Shown here piece by piece: positions 53,249 to 64,000 of a stretch of DNA of 64,000 nucleotides (its first letter is position 1; the number at the start of each line of letters is the position of its first letter). The translations under genes and the position numbers were made by a program. The notes under the pieces were generated by a model that was not told the DNA's origin, searched no databases, and worked only from the letters and a program-made list of their open reading frames with translations. The stretch is from Magnetococcales bacterium (GTDB lineage Bacteria > Pseudomonadota > Magnetococcia > Magnetococcales > Magnetaquicoccaceae): the NCBI GenBank assembly GCA_015231375.1, contig JADGBT010000011.1, positions 29,679-93,678 on the forward strand, in the 5' to 3' direction.

Positions 53249-55342
53249 ATGGGACTTGCAAATCGTCCAAAGATACTGATTCAACTCTTATCCGGCGGCG
53301 GACTGATGTGTATGACCATCACCGGTCACGCACAGAATCCATCCGGAAACACGATCGAAATTCTGGACGAGGTGGTAGTCACCGCCCCCCAAAGCGATGA
53401 ACCCCTGATCGTGCGCACCAATCCCAAGACTCCCCGCCAGCCGATTCCCGCCCACGACGGCTCGGAATATCTCAAAAGCATTCCCGGTTTTTCCCAGATC
53501 CGCAAAGGCGGCACCGACGGAGACCCGGTGTTGCGGGGCATGTCCGGATCCCGTCTGAACATTTTGCTGGACGGTCAACAAATCTACGGCGGATGCGGCA
53601 ATCGCATGGATCCTCCCACCGCCTATGTGTTTCCGGAAAGTTATGATCAAGTCAGCGTGATCAAAGGCCCTCAGTCGGTCTTGAATGGCGCGGGCAGTTC
53701 AGCGGGAGCGGTCTTGTTCGAGCGCAAGGAAAGCACCTTTCAAAAACCCGGATGGTCCGGGCATGGCGGTCTGACCGTTGGCAGCACGGGTCGCAACGAT
53801 CAGGTGGGCAACGCCCGTGTCGGCAATTCCACCGGCTATCTGGAAGTGGGCGCAACCCGAACCGAATCCGGCAACTATCAAGATGGCGCCGGCAGAACCA
53901 TCCACTCGGACTACACCCGCTGGAGTGGCAACGGCGCCCTGGGGTGGACCCCGACGGCCGATACCCTGCTGGAGTTCTCCACCACCCACAGCGATGGAGA
54001 GGCGGCCTACGCGGACCGCTCCATGGACGGCAGCCAGTTCGAACGGGATCATTACGCTCTCAAGCTGATACGCAAGAACATCACCCCGTTGATCCAGAAA
54101 GTGGATGCCCAGATCTACTATAATTACGTAGACCACGTGATGGACAACTATACCTTGCGCTCTGCCACCGGCATGCAGATGGCCAACAATCCGGACCGTA
54201 AAACCACCGGCGCCCATCTGAAAACCACCCTGGCCGTGACCGACAAGACCAGTCTGGTGCTTGGCGTCGATGGCAAACAGGATGTGCATACCGTGCGCAA
54301 CGGCAGCGGAGCGACACCGGCCAGCGCGCAAACGATGCTGCTCGCCGCAACCCGTGATCAGGATATGGAGTTCAGCCAATACGGTCTCTTCGGAGAGGTG
54401 AGCCATCAACTCTCCAAAGAGGCCCTGCTCCTGGCCGGAGCGCGTCTGGACAGCCATCGGGGCGAAGACAGCCGCAACTGTCTCAGTCGTGTTGGCGGGG
54501 TGTGTCAACAGGCGGCGGGCAACACTACCCAAGGCGCCGTGGACAAAGAAACCCTGCCCAGCGGCTTCCTGCGCTATGAACAGTCGTTGCCCGGGGACCA
54601 GGGGGTCTGGTATGCGGGTCTGGGACACGCCCAGCGCACCGCCGACTATTGGGAACGCAGCAAATTCTCTCCCACCAGCGCGGCCCTCGCCACCGGCACC
54701 AGCGCCTTTCTCACCACCGATCCGGAAAAAACCACCCAGTTGGACCTTGGATTGAACTGGCATCAGGGGCCATGGCAAGGGTCATTGTCCGGATTCTACG
54801 CCAAGATCGACGACTATATTCTGATTCGCTGGTCTCCCGCCCCCACTCTGACCCGCAATGTGGATGCCACCGTGCTGGGAGGCGAGGCGGATCTGGCCTA
54901 CAAGATCAACGAAACCATGACCCTGCGCTCCTCTCTGGCCTATGTGCACGGGGACAACGACACCGACAACAAACCCCTGGCCCAACAACCGCCCTTGGAG
55001 TTTCGTCTGGCCGCCGACTATGACGACAAGACATACTCCGCCGGGGTCTTATGGCGTCTGGCGGCCAGTCAGGATCGTCTCGACATCGGTTCGGGGAATA
55101 TTGTCTTCGGCGGCGCGGACATCAACGAAAGCGCCGGGTTCGGGGTGGTGTCGGTCAATGGAGGATATCGGCTCAACAAAGAGATCAAGCTGACCACCGG
55201 CGTTGACAATGTGCTCGACCAGCCCTACGCCGAACACCTCTCCAACGACGGACTCGCCGCCTTGGGCTTTCCCGCCAACACCCGCATCAACGAGCCGGGC
55301 CGCACCGTGTGGGTCAAGCTCAGTTTCGATCTGGATCGTTGA
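53249..55342 (+). CDS. TonB-dependent copper receptor (OprC/NosA-like)
   Basis: A 697-residue outer membrane receptor: signal peptide (cleaved near GHAQ), TonB box IEILDEVVVTA, plug domain and a 22-strand barrel ending in a Trp/Phe-rich last strand. The plug stretch GGCGNRMDPPTAYVFPESYD matches the OprC/NosA copper receptor family, in which Cys and Met of CxxxM bind copper (here Cys116, Met120). A Met-x-Met (309-311) may be the second half of the site, in place of HxM. GGAGG lies upstream. It probably imports copper for the nearby oxidases. Confidence 0.85.
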   Translation: MGLANRPKILIQLLSGGGLMCMTITGHAQNPSGNTIEILDEVVVTAPQSDEPLIVRTNPKTPRQPIPAHDGSEYLKSIPGFSQIRKGGTDGDPVLRGMSGSRLNILLDGQQIYGGCGNRMDPPTAYVFPESYDQVSVIKGPQSVLNGAGSSAGAVLFERKESTFQKPGWSGHGGLTVGSTGRNDQVGNARVGNSTGYLEVGATRTESGNYQDGAGRTIHSDYTRWSGNGALGWTPTADTLLEFSTTHSDGEAAYADRSMDGSQFERDHYALKLIRKNITPLIQKVDAQIYYNYVDHVMDNYTLRSATGMQMANNPDRKTTGAHLKTTLAVTDKTSLVLGVDGKQDVHTVRNGSGATPASAQTMLLAATRDQDMEFSQYGLFGEVSHQLSKEALLLAGARLDSHRGEDSRNCLSRVGGVCQQAAGNTTQGAVDKETLPSGFLRYEQSLPGDQGVWYAGLGHAQRTADYWERSKFSPTSAALATGTSAFLTTDPEKTTQLDLGLNWHQGPWQGSLSGFYAKIDDYILIRWSPAPTLTRNVDATVLGGEADLAYKINETMTLRSSLAYVHGDNDTDNKPLAQQPPLEFRLAADYDDKTYSAGVLWRLAASQDRLDIGSGNIVFGGADINESAGFGVVSVNGGYRLNKEIKLTTGVDNVLDQPYAEHLSNDGLAALGFPANTRINEPGRTVWVKLSFDLDR

Positions 55343-55462
55343 CACCCACCCAAAAGGCCGTGGCATGACCGGAGGCATCCAACCCTCCCGTATCCCACGG
55401 CCTGCCTTTTTTCATCTGCGGTCTGTCTGTTTCGGCCACCGCTTGGACCACGCCATACGCCC

Positions 55463-55502
55463 AAAAAAAATGCCAGGGGGAACGCCCCTGGCATTTTTTT
55501 TC
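55463..55502. terminator. Bidirectional terminator between convergent genes
   Basis: 9-bp stem TGCCAGGGG / CCCCTGGCA flanked by eight A on one side and a T run on the other, so it can end transcription of both the receptor gene (+) and the small gene at 55523-55774 (-). Confidence 0.93.
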
Positions 55503-55522
55503 GGTCTGTAGACCGTTTTGGA

Positions 55523-55774
55523 TCAGCCAAACACCAGACCCGGTCTTTGTTGCGCCTCCAGGGCCTTTTGTTCCATCTCGCCGATCAGCATTTCAGTCAA
55601 CTCATGGGCAACGCCCAAATCCGGAATCCCCTCGATGAGGCAATCACCAATCCGTGCCTGATCATTGCGGCAGACACTGAAACCATTGTCTCCCATCGCG
55701 ATATGCACGTGATCGCGCACGCCGCTGCACAGGCCGTAACTTTCCATTTCAAACGAATCGAATCCAGTGTTCAT
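55523..55774 (-). CDS. Hypothetical small protein, 83 residues
   Basis: A small acidic protein I do not recognise, from ATG 55774 with AAGGAG 8 bases upstream. It has three Cys residues (in YGLCSG, FSVCRN and IGDCLIEG), no membrane helix, and a helical C-terminal half (HELTEMLIGEMEQKALEAQQ). Its strong ribosome site and the terminator at its end support expression as a single-gene unit. Confidence 0.7.
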   Translation of the reverse strand: MNTGFDSFEMESYGLCSGVRDHVHIAMGDNGFSVCRNDQARIGDCLIEGIPDLGVAHELTEMLIGEMEQKALEAQQRPGLVFG

Positions 55775-55992
55775 TGTATCTCTCCTTTTTAGTAAAGTGC
55801 ATCTCCGAAACGTTCCGGTCGATGTGCGACCCTTGGTTTCTTCCATGCCTTTGGCCCATGGTGAGCACTCTAGATTGGCTCACCTTTTTGGATCATGAAT
55901 GGACGCTTGCAAAAACGTTCCGCAGCCGGAATTGGCTCTTCCATGATGGGCTGTCTATCGGATTTGACCCCCCTCCTTGCGGGAAAGTTCCC

Positions 55993-56027
55993 AAAAAAAA
56001 ACGCGACCTGGCGGGCCGCGTTTTTTT
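55993..56027. terminator. Terminator downstream of dapB
   Basis: A-run, then ACGCG...CGCGT stem with an inner GC-rich loop, then a T-run, located 26 bases beyond the dapB stop on the minus strand. A and T tracts on both sides allow bidirectional use. Confidence 0.75.
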
Positions 56028-56052
56028 AACAAACAAAATCAACGCAATAGCC

Positions 56053-56886
<834 letters not shown>

Positions 56887-58037
56887 CTACTTGGAAGACA
56901 TCTTGTCGAGAAATTCCTTGACCTTGCCCAGAAACGAATGGGACTCGGGCTGCGACTCCTGGTTGGACAGCTCCTCGAACTCCTGCAACAGCTCTTTTTG
57001 CCGTTTGGTCAAGGTGACCGGGGTTTCCACCCGCACTTCCACCACCAGATCGCCAAACACCCCCGGACGGTTCAGATGGGGCAGTCCCTTGCCACGCAGG
57101 GCGAGACGCTTGCCGGTCTGCACCCCCGGCGGCAAGGTGACGATGGCCCGACCGATCAAGGTGGGCACCTCCAGCTTGCCTCCCAAAGCGGCCTGGGGAA
57201 AGGTGATGGGCGCATGACAGAGGATGTCCGGCCCGAACCGCTCGAAGATCGGATGGGCCGCCACCTCGATGATGATGTACAAATCCCCGGCCGGTCCCCC
57301 CAACGGTCCCGCGCCCCCTTCACCGGTGAGGCGAATGCGGGTGCCGGTTTCAACACCCGGAGGAATTTTCACGGTCAAAGTCTTTTCGGAGCGCTGACGC
57401 CCCTGACCCTGACAGTCGCCACAGGGATTGCGAATGATGCGGCCCTGCCCACGACAGGTCGGACAAGGCCGGGAGATGGAGAAAAATCCCTGCTGGGTGC
57501 GAACCTGACCCGCGCCGCCACAGGCGGCACAGGTCTCCGGACCGCTTCCGGGCTTGGCGCCCGAACCCCGGCAGGTGTCACAACGCACGATGGAAGGGAT
57601 ACGGATCCGTTCACTGGCTCCGTGCATGACCGTTTCCAAAGAGACGGTCATGTCATAACGAAAATCCTCGCCTTTCTGCGGTCCGCCCCGACCACCGCCA
57701 CCCCGGCCACCGCCAAAGATGTCCCCGAAGAACTCCTCGAAGATGTCCCCGAAGCCCCCGCCGAAACCGGACGGATCCCCCGAGAAACCACCTCCGCCTC
57801 CGCCGCCACTGGCCTGATTCAATCCGGCGTGGCCGAACTGATCATAGATGGCGCGCTTCTTGGAGTCCTTCAACACCTCGTAAGCGGCGTTGACCTCCTT
57901 GAATTTGGACTCGGCGGTCTTGTCACCCGGATTGCGATCCGGGTGCAGTTCCATGGCCAAGCCACGATAAGCCTTCTTGATGGCGGCGTCCGAGGCGTCT
58001 TTGGGAACGCCCAGGATCTCGTATAAATCCCTGGACA

Positions 58038-58038
<1 letters not shown>
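56887..58038 (-). CDS. dnaJ: Chaperone DnaJ
   Basis: A 383-residue full-length DnaJ. J domain with HPD at residues 32-34, Gly/Phe-rich region (about 75-115), four zinc-finger motifs ([32 protein letters not shown]), and the C-terminal substrate-binding beta domains. It stimulates the DnaK ATPase and delivers clients. Its start shares one base with the dnaK stop. Confidence 0.98.
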
Positions 58039-59978
<1,940 letters not shown>

Positions 59979-60091
59979 GTTCTAATACCCTCATCCACAT
60001 GCCGTTTGGCGAATCGTTGGTGGAACCCGTTATGATGCGGGATTCACACTTGATATGGGAATCCCCGCGCGGCTTGTCAAGACCATCCAGA

Positions 60092-60760
60092 TCAAGAATT
60101 CCCATTCCGGCTTCCGCCCTGGGAAATCCCGACCATCGACGGACGCAGCAGCCGTTGATTGAGCAGATACCCGCTTTGCAGTTCGCGCACCACCCGATCC
60201 GGTTCCACGGTGGGATCTTCCACCTGCATCACCGCCTGGTGCAGATTGGGATCAAAGGGGGCGTTCATGGCCTGAATGCGGGTGACCCCGTGTTTCTTGA
60301 GGGTATTTTCCAGCCCCGAGGCCACCATGCGCACTCCGTCGGTCACGGCCACGCTCACCGGATCGTCGCTGGCCGGGATGGCGCTCAAGGCCCGTTCCAG
60401 GTTGTCGGCCACTTGCAGCAGATCCTTGGCAAAGGCCTCGATGGCGAACTGGCGCGCCTGCTGAATCTCGCGCTCGGTGCGCTGCCGCAGATTTTTCATG
60501 TCGGCCAGGGCGCGCAGATAGTCGTTGCGATACTCCTCGGCCTTGGCCTGGGCCTGGATCAGCAGCTCCATGGGAGAGATGTACCCTTCGGATTTCTCCT
60601 CCGGCTCCTCGCCGAACTCCTCTCCTTCCATGGTGGTCGCGTCATCCAACGCGTCGTTGTCTTCCACGGTCACAGACTCCTCCGGGGCGTTGTTCTCGAC
60701 ATCCGGCTCCTGACCGGTCCTGGGGGTCTCTTCCCCCGCATCGACTGTTTTCCTGGACAT
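60092..60760 (-). CDS. grpE: Nucleotide exchange factor GrpE
   Basis: A 222-residue protein with an acidic disordered N-terminus (about residues 1-65), a long coiled coil (about 70-135, RNDYLRALADMKNLRQRTE) and the C-terminal beta domain with FDPNLHQAVMQVED and LLRPSMVGIS. It releases ADP from DnaK. The start at 60760 follows GAGATCAACC. First gene of grpE-dnaK-dnaJ-dapB. Confidence 0.96.
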   Translation of the reverse strand: MSRKTVDAGEETPRTGQEPDVENNAPEESVTVEDNDALDDATTMEGEEFGEEPEEKSEGYISPMELLIQAQAKAEEYRNDYLRALADMKNLRQRTEREIQQARQFAIEAFAKDLLQVADNLERALSAIPASDDPVSVAVTDGVRMVASGLENTLKKHGVTRIQAMNAPFDPNLHQAVMQVEDPTVEPDRVVRELQSGYLLNQRLLRPSMVGISQGGSRNGNS

Positions 60761-60812
60761 GGTTGATCTCGTTTTGAAAAAAGCACGGGTGTATCGACAC
60801 AAAAACCTGAAC

Positions 60813-60841
60813 ATGTTAGCCGTCGGGACTTTCCCTGTCAA
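60813..60841 (-). promoter_or_regulatory. Sigma-70-type promoter of the grpE-dnaK-dnaJ-dapB operon
   Basis: On the minus strand a perfect -35 TTGACA (60841-60836) and a -10 TAACAT (60818-60813) are separated by 17 bases, 53 bases upstream of grpE. No CIRCE element or clear sigma-32 promoter was seen. Confidence 0.65.
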
Positions 60842-60931
60842 TCCATTCACTCTATGATCAAAGAAAGCCTTGCTAAAGAGATAATCCTTTGGAACGACAC
60901 TTTCAAGACCATGGATTACGGGAGCGTTCTC

Positions 60932-62203
60932 ATGAAAACACGCGCCTTGGCGCTGTTATGGTTGTTGTCCACCCCCTGGCCCTGCTGGGCGACCGAAGCA
61001 ACGCCGCCGATCCATCAACCCGTGGGGGCGAGCGTCGAAGAGTTGCTGAAGCTGGCCCAATCCTTGAATCCGGAACTGGCCGCCGCCGCCCTGGATCACG
61101 ACGCGGCCCTGGCGCGGGTCGAGGGGGCCGACACCCTGCCGGATCCCATATTCCAGATCACCTTCGACGATATTTCCAAAAACGACGCCGGGTGGCCGAG
61201 CCGGACCGGAGTCTACAAATACACACTCAAGCAGGAAATTCCCGGCTGGGGCAAACGGGACACCCGCCGGGCCATCGCCGAGGCAGGCAGCCGGGAGGCG
61301 AACGCTCAACGGGAAGAGCGTATCGCCGAAGTGATGATGCGGGTCAAAACCGCCTATGCGGATTATCACCGGGTACATCTGTCGATGGATCAGACCAGTG
61401 AACTGATCCAGGTGATGCGCGCCCTGGTGGAGTTCGCCCGTGTGCGCTACGCCCAGGGCGCGGGACAGCACCTGGAAGCCACCTCCGCCGAGGCCGAACG
61501 GGGTGCCTTGTCCATGGAACTGACCCGTCTGGAAAAAGAACGCCACCGCATCCGGGCCCGATTGAACACGCTGGTCAACCGTCCGCCGGACGCCCCCCTG
61601 GTGGAACACCCCCATCTGCGTCCCCTGCCTGCCGGCGCCTCCCTGGATCCGGCGCAACTGCTGGAACGGGCCTTGTCGGCCAATCCGGATCTGAAGATGA
61701 GTCAGGCCCGTCTGGAAGGCGCCGCCGGGGAAAAACGACTGGCGGATCAAAACTGGCTGCCGGATGTGGAGGTGGGCTTCGGACTGGTGGACCGGCGCGA
61801 AGAGGGCATGCGGGACGGCTTCGAGGCCATGGTGGGCATGAATCTGCCGATTCGCGGCAGTTGGCGCAGCAGTGCCGAACGGGAGGCGCTCGCCAGGCAA
61901 CAGGCCGCCGGAGAGCGGGTGAACGCGGCTCGGTTGAAACTGCAATCCGATCTGCGCGAGGCGTCGCTGAGTCTGGAAGAGGCGCGTCAGGTGGAAAAAA
62001 GCGCCACGGAAATTCTGCTGCCCCAGGCGCGCATCGCGTTGCAGTCGGCGCTCAAGGGTTACGAAGCCGGCATCGCCGAGGCGACCACGGTGCTGGACGC
62101 GGTGCAACGATTGAAGAAATTCCAGATCGAACGGGTCAAGGCCCAGTTCGAGCAGCAGGTGCGACTGGCGGAGATCGAACGATTGATCGGAGGAGACTTG
62201 TGA
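60932..62203 (+). CDS. TolC/CusC-type outer membrane efflux protein
   Basis: A 423-residue protein of the outer membrane efflux family: signal peptide ending at PCWA, then two repeats of the helical barrel pattern (for example NPELAAAALDHDAALARVEG and NPDLKMSQARLEGAAGEKRL). The short form and the PIFQITFDDIS stretch resemble metal-efflux CusC/CzcC-like proteins. It would form the outer channel of a three-part metal exporter with the adaptor encoded next. ATG 60932 follows GGGAGCG; earlier in-frame starts lack a signal peptide. Confidence 0.88.
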   Translation: MKTRALALLWLLSTPWPCWATEATPPIHQPVGASVEELLKLAQSLNPELAAAALDHDAALARVEGADTLPDPIFQITFDDISKNDAGWPSRTGVYKYTLKQEIPGWGKRDTRRAIAEAGSREANAQREERIAEVMMRVKTAYADYHRVHLSMDQTSELIQVMRALVEFARVRYAQGAGQHLEATSAEAERGALSMELTRLEKERHRIRARLNTLVNRPPDAPLVEHPHLRPLPAGASLDPAQLLERALSANPDLKMSQARLEGAAGEKRLADQNWLPDVEVGFGLVDRREEGMRDGFEAMVGMNLPIRGSWRSSAEREALARQQAAGERVNAARLKLQSDLREASLSLEEARQVEKSATEILLPQARIALQSALKGYEAGIAEATTVLDAVQRLKKFQIERVKAQFEQQVRLAEIERLIGGDL

Positions 62204-63666
62204 ACGGCATGAACGGGTTGAAACGGCTTTGGATTCCGACCGTGTTGATCGGGATGATGGGTCTGGTCTGCGCCCCTGCCGCCTGGAGCGCCACGCAAGC
62301 CCACGACGGCCATTCCGGACACGAGGCGACGCCACCACCACCGGCGCACCCGCAACAGGCGGGACACGCCCCCCCTGCGGCCAAGGCCGAACGCAAGATC
62401 CTGTATTATCGCAACCCCATGGGACAACCGGACACCTCTCCCACGCCCAAAAAAGATTCCATGGGCATGGACTATATACCGGTATACGCCGACGACGCCC
62501 CGCCCCCTCCCGCCGTCACCCCGGCCAAGGCCGAACGCAAGATCCTGTATTATCGCAACCCCATGGGACAACCGGACACCTCTCCCACGCCCAAAAAAGA
62601 TTCCATGGGCATGGACTATATACCGGTATATGCCGACGACGCCCCGCCCCCGGAAGCGGCCAACGCGGTGCGCATCAATCTGGACAAGGTGCAAAAGCTC
62701 GGCGTCAGAACCGAGACCGCCACCCGCAATCCGGTCACCCGTTCCATCCGGGCGGTGGGCACGGTCACGGTGGACGAACGACGTCTGCATGTGGTGAACC
62801 TGAAATACGAAGGCTGGATCGAGAAGCTGCACGCGGATGTCACCGGACAAAACGTGCGACGCGGCCAACCGCTCATGCAGGTCTACGCCCCGGCTCTGGT
62901 GCAGGCCCAACAGGAATATCTGGCCACGATGCGCGCCGGAGAGGCGTTGCGGGAGGCCGATCCGGAGACCCGACGCACCGCGACCGATCTGGCGGAAAGC
63001 GCGCTGACCCGTCTGCGCAACTGGGATCTGTCCGACGGTCAGATTCAAAGACTCAGGGAGCAGCAGACTGCCAGCCGCACCTTGTCGATCCCCTCGCCGG
63101 TATCCGGGGTGATCCTGGAGAAGAACGCCATCCAGGGGATGCGCTTCATGCCCGGAGAGATGCTCTACCGCATTGCCGATCTGTCCACGGTGTGGGTGCT
63201 GGCGGATGTGTTCGAGCAGGATATGGGATTGGTCCAGGTGGGACAAAGCGCCGAAGTGACCCTGACCGCCATGCCGGGGAAACGTTTTCACGGCAAGGTG
63301 GCCTTCATGAATCCCACCCTCAGCGCCGAAACCCGCACCATCAAGGTCCGCATCGAACTGGCCAATCCGGATGGCGCGTTGCGTCCCGCCCTGTTTGCCG
63401 CCGTGCAACTGCAAACGCCAGGCCATGTCTCGGTGCTTTCGGTTCCCGACTCGGCGCTGCTGGACAGCGGTTCCAGACAGGTGGTACTGGTGGAACGGGG
63501 CGAAGGGCTGTACGAACCCCGACCGGTGCGGATCGGAGCCAAGGGCAACGGCTACGTGGAGATCCTGGAGGGACTGACCGAAGGCGAAAAGGTGGTGGTG
63601 CGGGCCAATTTCCTCATCGACGCCGAAGCCAATCTGCGCGCCGCTCTGGGTCATTTTTCACACTGA
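62200..63666 (+). CDS. CusB-like RND adaptor with duplicated heavy-metal-binding domain
   Basis: A 488-residue periplasmic adaptor. A signal peptide and a His-rich stretch (AHDGHSGHEA) are followed by two nearly identical metal-binding modules (YYRNPMGQPDTSPTPKKDSM and GMDYIPVY), then the adaptor barrel-sandwich and hairpin (LHVVNLKYEGWIEKLHADVTG) and the membrane-proximal domain. CusB proteins pass Cu(I)/Ag(I) to the RND pump. Most relatives carry one such module. The start is GTG 62200, overlapping the previous stop (GTGA) after GGAGGAG; ATG 62209 is the alternative. No CusA-like pump gene follows in the remaining 334 bases. Confidence 0.92.
   Translation: MNGMNGLKRLWIPTVLIGMMGLVCAPAAWSATQAHDGHSGHEATPPPPAHPQQAGHAPPAAKAERKILYYRNPMGQPDTSPTPKKDSMGMDYIPVYADDAPPPPAVTPAKAERKILYYRNPMGQPDTSPTPKKDSMGMDYIPVYADDAPPPEAANAVRINLDKVQKLGVRTETATRNPVTRSIRAVGTVTVDERRLHVVNLKYEGWIEKLHADVTGQNVRRGQPLMQVYAPALVQAQQEYLATMRAGEALREADPETRRTATDLAESALTRLRNWDLSDGQIQRLREQQTASRTLSIPSPVSGVILEKNAIQGMRFMPGEMLYRIADLSTVWVLADVFEQDMGLVQVGQSAEVTLTAMPGKRFHGKVAFMNPTLSAETRTIKVRIELANPDGALRPALFAAVQLQTPGHVSVLSVPDSALLDSGSRQVVLVERGEGLYEPRPVRIGAKGNGYVEILEGLTEGEKVVVRANFLIDAEANLRAALGHFSH
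62379..62651 (+). repeat. 129-bp direct repeat in the CusB-like gene
   Basis: Positions 62379-62507 and 62523-62651 are identical except for one base (C62487 / T62631), period 144 bases. Each copy encodes one heavy-metal-binding module. Confidence 0.97.
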
Positions 63667-63711
63667 ACCGCATCCATTGCGGGATGTCAACTTCTGAAAG
63701 AAAAGCGGGGG

Positions 63712-63739
63712 CCTGGGGGATTCTTCCCCCAGGGTTTTT
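63712..63739 (+). terminator. Rho-independent terminator after the CusB-like gene
   Basis: Perfect stem CCTGGGGG / CCCCCAGG, 6-base loop, followed by GTTTTTA, 46 bases after the stop codon. Confidence 0.92.
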
Positions 63740-63797
63740 AGTTTACAAATATGAATTTCAATATCTAGAATTTAAGAAAATTTTATGTTTTCAAGTC

Positions 63798-63843
63798 CCA
63801 AGGGCTTTGCCCTTGGATCCCACCAGGGATGTGCCATCCCTGG
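63798..63843. repeat. REP-like double hairpin element
   Basis: Two adjacent perfect hairpins, CCAAGGGC-TTT-GCCCTTGG (63798-63816) and CCAGGGATG-TGC-CATCCCTGG (63823-63843), the layout of dispersed intergenic palindromic repeats. Only one copy is seen in the window. Confidence 0.6.
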
Positions 63844-64000
63844 ACCCGCAATTGGAAAACGACTCATACCAAAATGGTTGCGGGTTAACCTAAGAAAACC
63901 GTAACTATTCAGCACCCCCTTCACTGTGTGGATGAGTCGAGGAAGAGCTTGGAGATCAGGATCGCATGAAATCCGGCCATTTTCCCAGGAATAGGTCTTT

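Larger units (their letters stand above)
63667..64000. other. Region after the CusB-like gene, to window end
   Basis: 334 bases with a terminator (63712-63739), an AT-rich stretch, a double-hairpin repeat (63798-63843) and no supported gene. An ATG at 63966 with AGGA upstream is open to the window edge and could begin the next gene, but is too short to judge. Confidence 0.6.

Overview
This is a 64 kb stretch of GC-rich, gene-dense chromosome from a Gram-negative respiratory bacterium. The evidence is the TonB/ExbBD, TolC-type and RND-adaptor envelope genes, two haem-copper oxidases (cbb3 and aa3), sigma-54 signals, GSI-type glutamine synthetase with an adenylylation tyrosine, and grpE-dnaK-dnaJ-dapB gene order. 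A proteobacterium is clear. An alphaproteobacterial or Magnetococcales-like lineage is my guess from gene style and is not proven by the sequence.

Layout. 1-2.8 kb: 3' end of a reducing type I polyketide synthase (ER-KR-ACP). 2.9-6.1 kb: glycosyltransferase, Rpn-type nuclease/transposase and a class I glutamine amidotransferase. 6.2-9.4 kb: a chemoreceptor and an unknown protein. 9.5-13.9 kb: a Gld-type ABC module (ATPase, permease, GldG-like, DUF4340). 14.3-17.1 kb: ammonium transporter and glutamine synthetase, with a candidate sigma-54 promoter. 17.3-25.3 kb: a compact nine-gene V/A-type ATPase operon in which most genes overlap by 1-4 bases. 25.4-36.7 kb: a very unusual channel protein (periplasmic binding domain + beta-sandwich + MscS pore), then a type I secretion trio (ABC, HlyD, TolC with two SH3-like domains), a CrtI-like FAD enzyme and an FkbM methyltransferase. 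36.7-43.1 kb: minus-strand fixG-fixH-ccoQ and an unknown membrane protein, divergent from ccoNOP. 43.5-48.9 kb: aa3 oxidase operon (coxIII-SCO-coxII-coxI-small membrane protein-ctaB). 49-55.3 kb: a minus-strand tonB-exbB-exbD-(ccoS-like)-SafE-sigma-54 activator cluster, divergent from an OprC/NosA-like copper receptor. 55.5-60.8 kb: a small unknown protein, dapB, dnaJ, dnaK, grpE. 60.9-63.7 kb: a copper/silver-type efflux outer membrane protein and adaptor; no RND pump gene lies within the window.

How it fits together. From 36.7 to 55 kb the genes form an aerobic/microaerobic respiration and copper-handling neighbourhood: both oxidases need copper, and SCO, FixG/FixH, the SafE-family protein, a TonB energiser set and a copper-type TonB receptor all lie beside them. 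Two tandem FNR/FixK-like boxes (TTGA-N6-TCAA) between ccoP and coxIII suggest oxygen-responsive control. The most novel item is the 1037-residue protein at 25395-28508, which looks like a ligand-gated channel built on an MscS pore. There are several recent short tandem duplications (in the CusB-like adaptor, the V-ATPase F/E junction, the amidotransferase 3' end and after the FkbM gene). I found no rRNA, tRNA, CRISPR array or complete insertion sequence.
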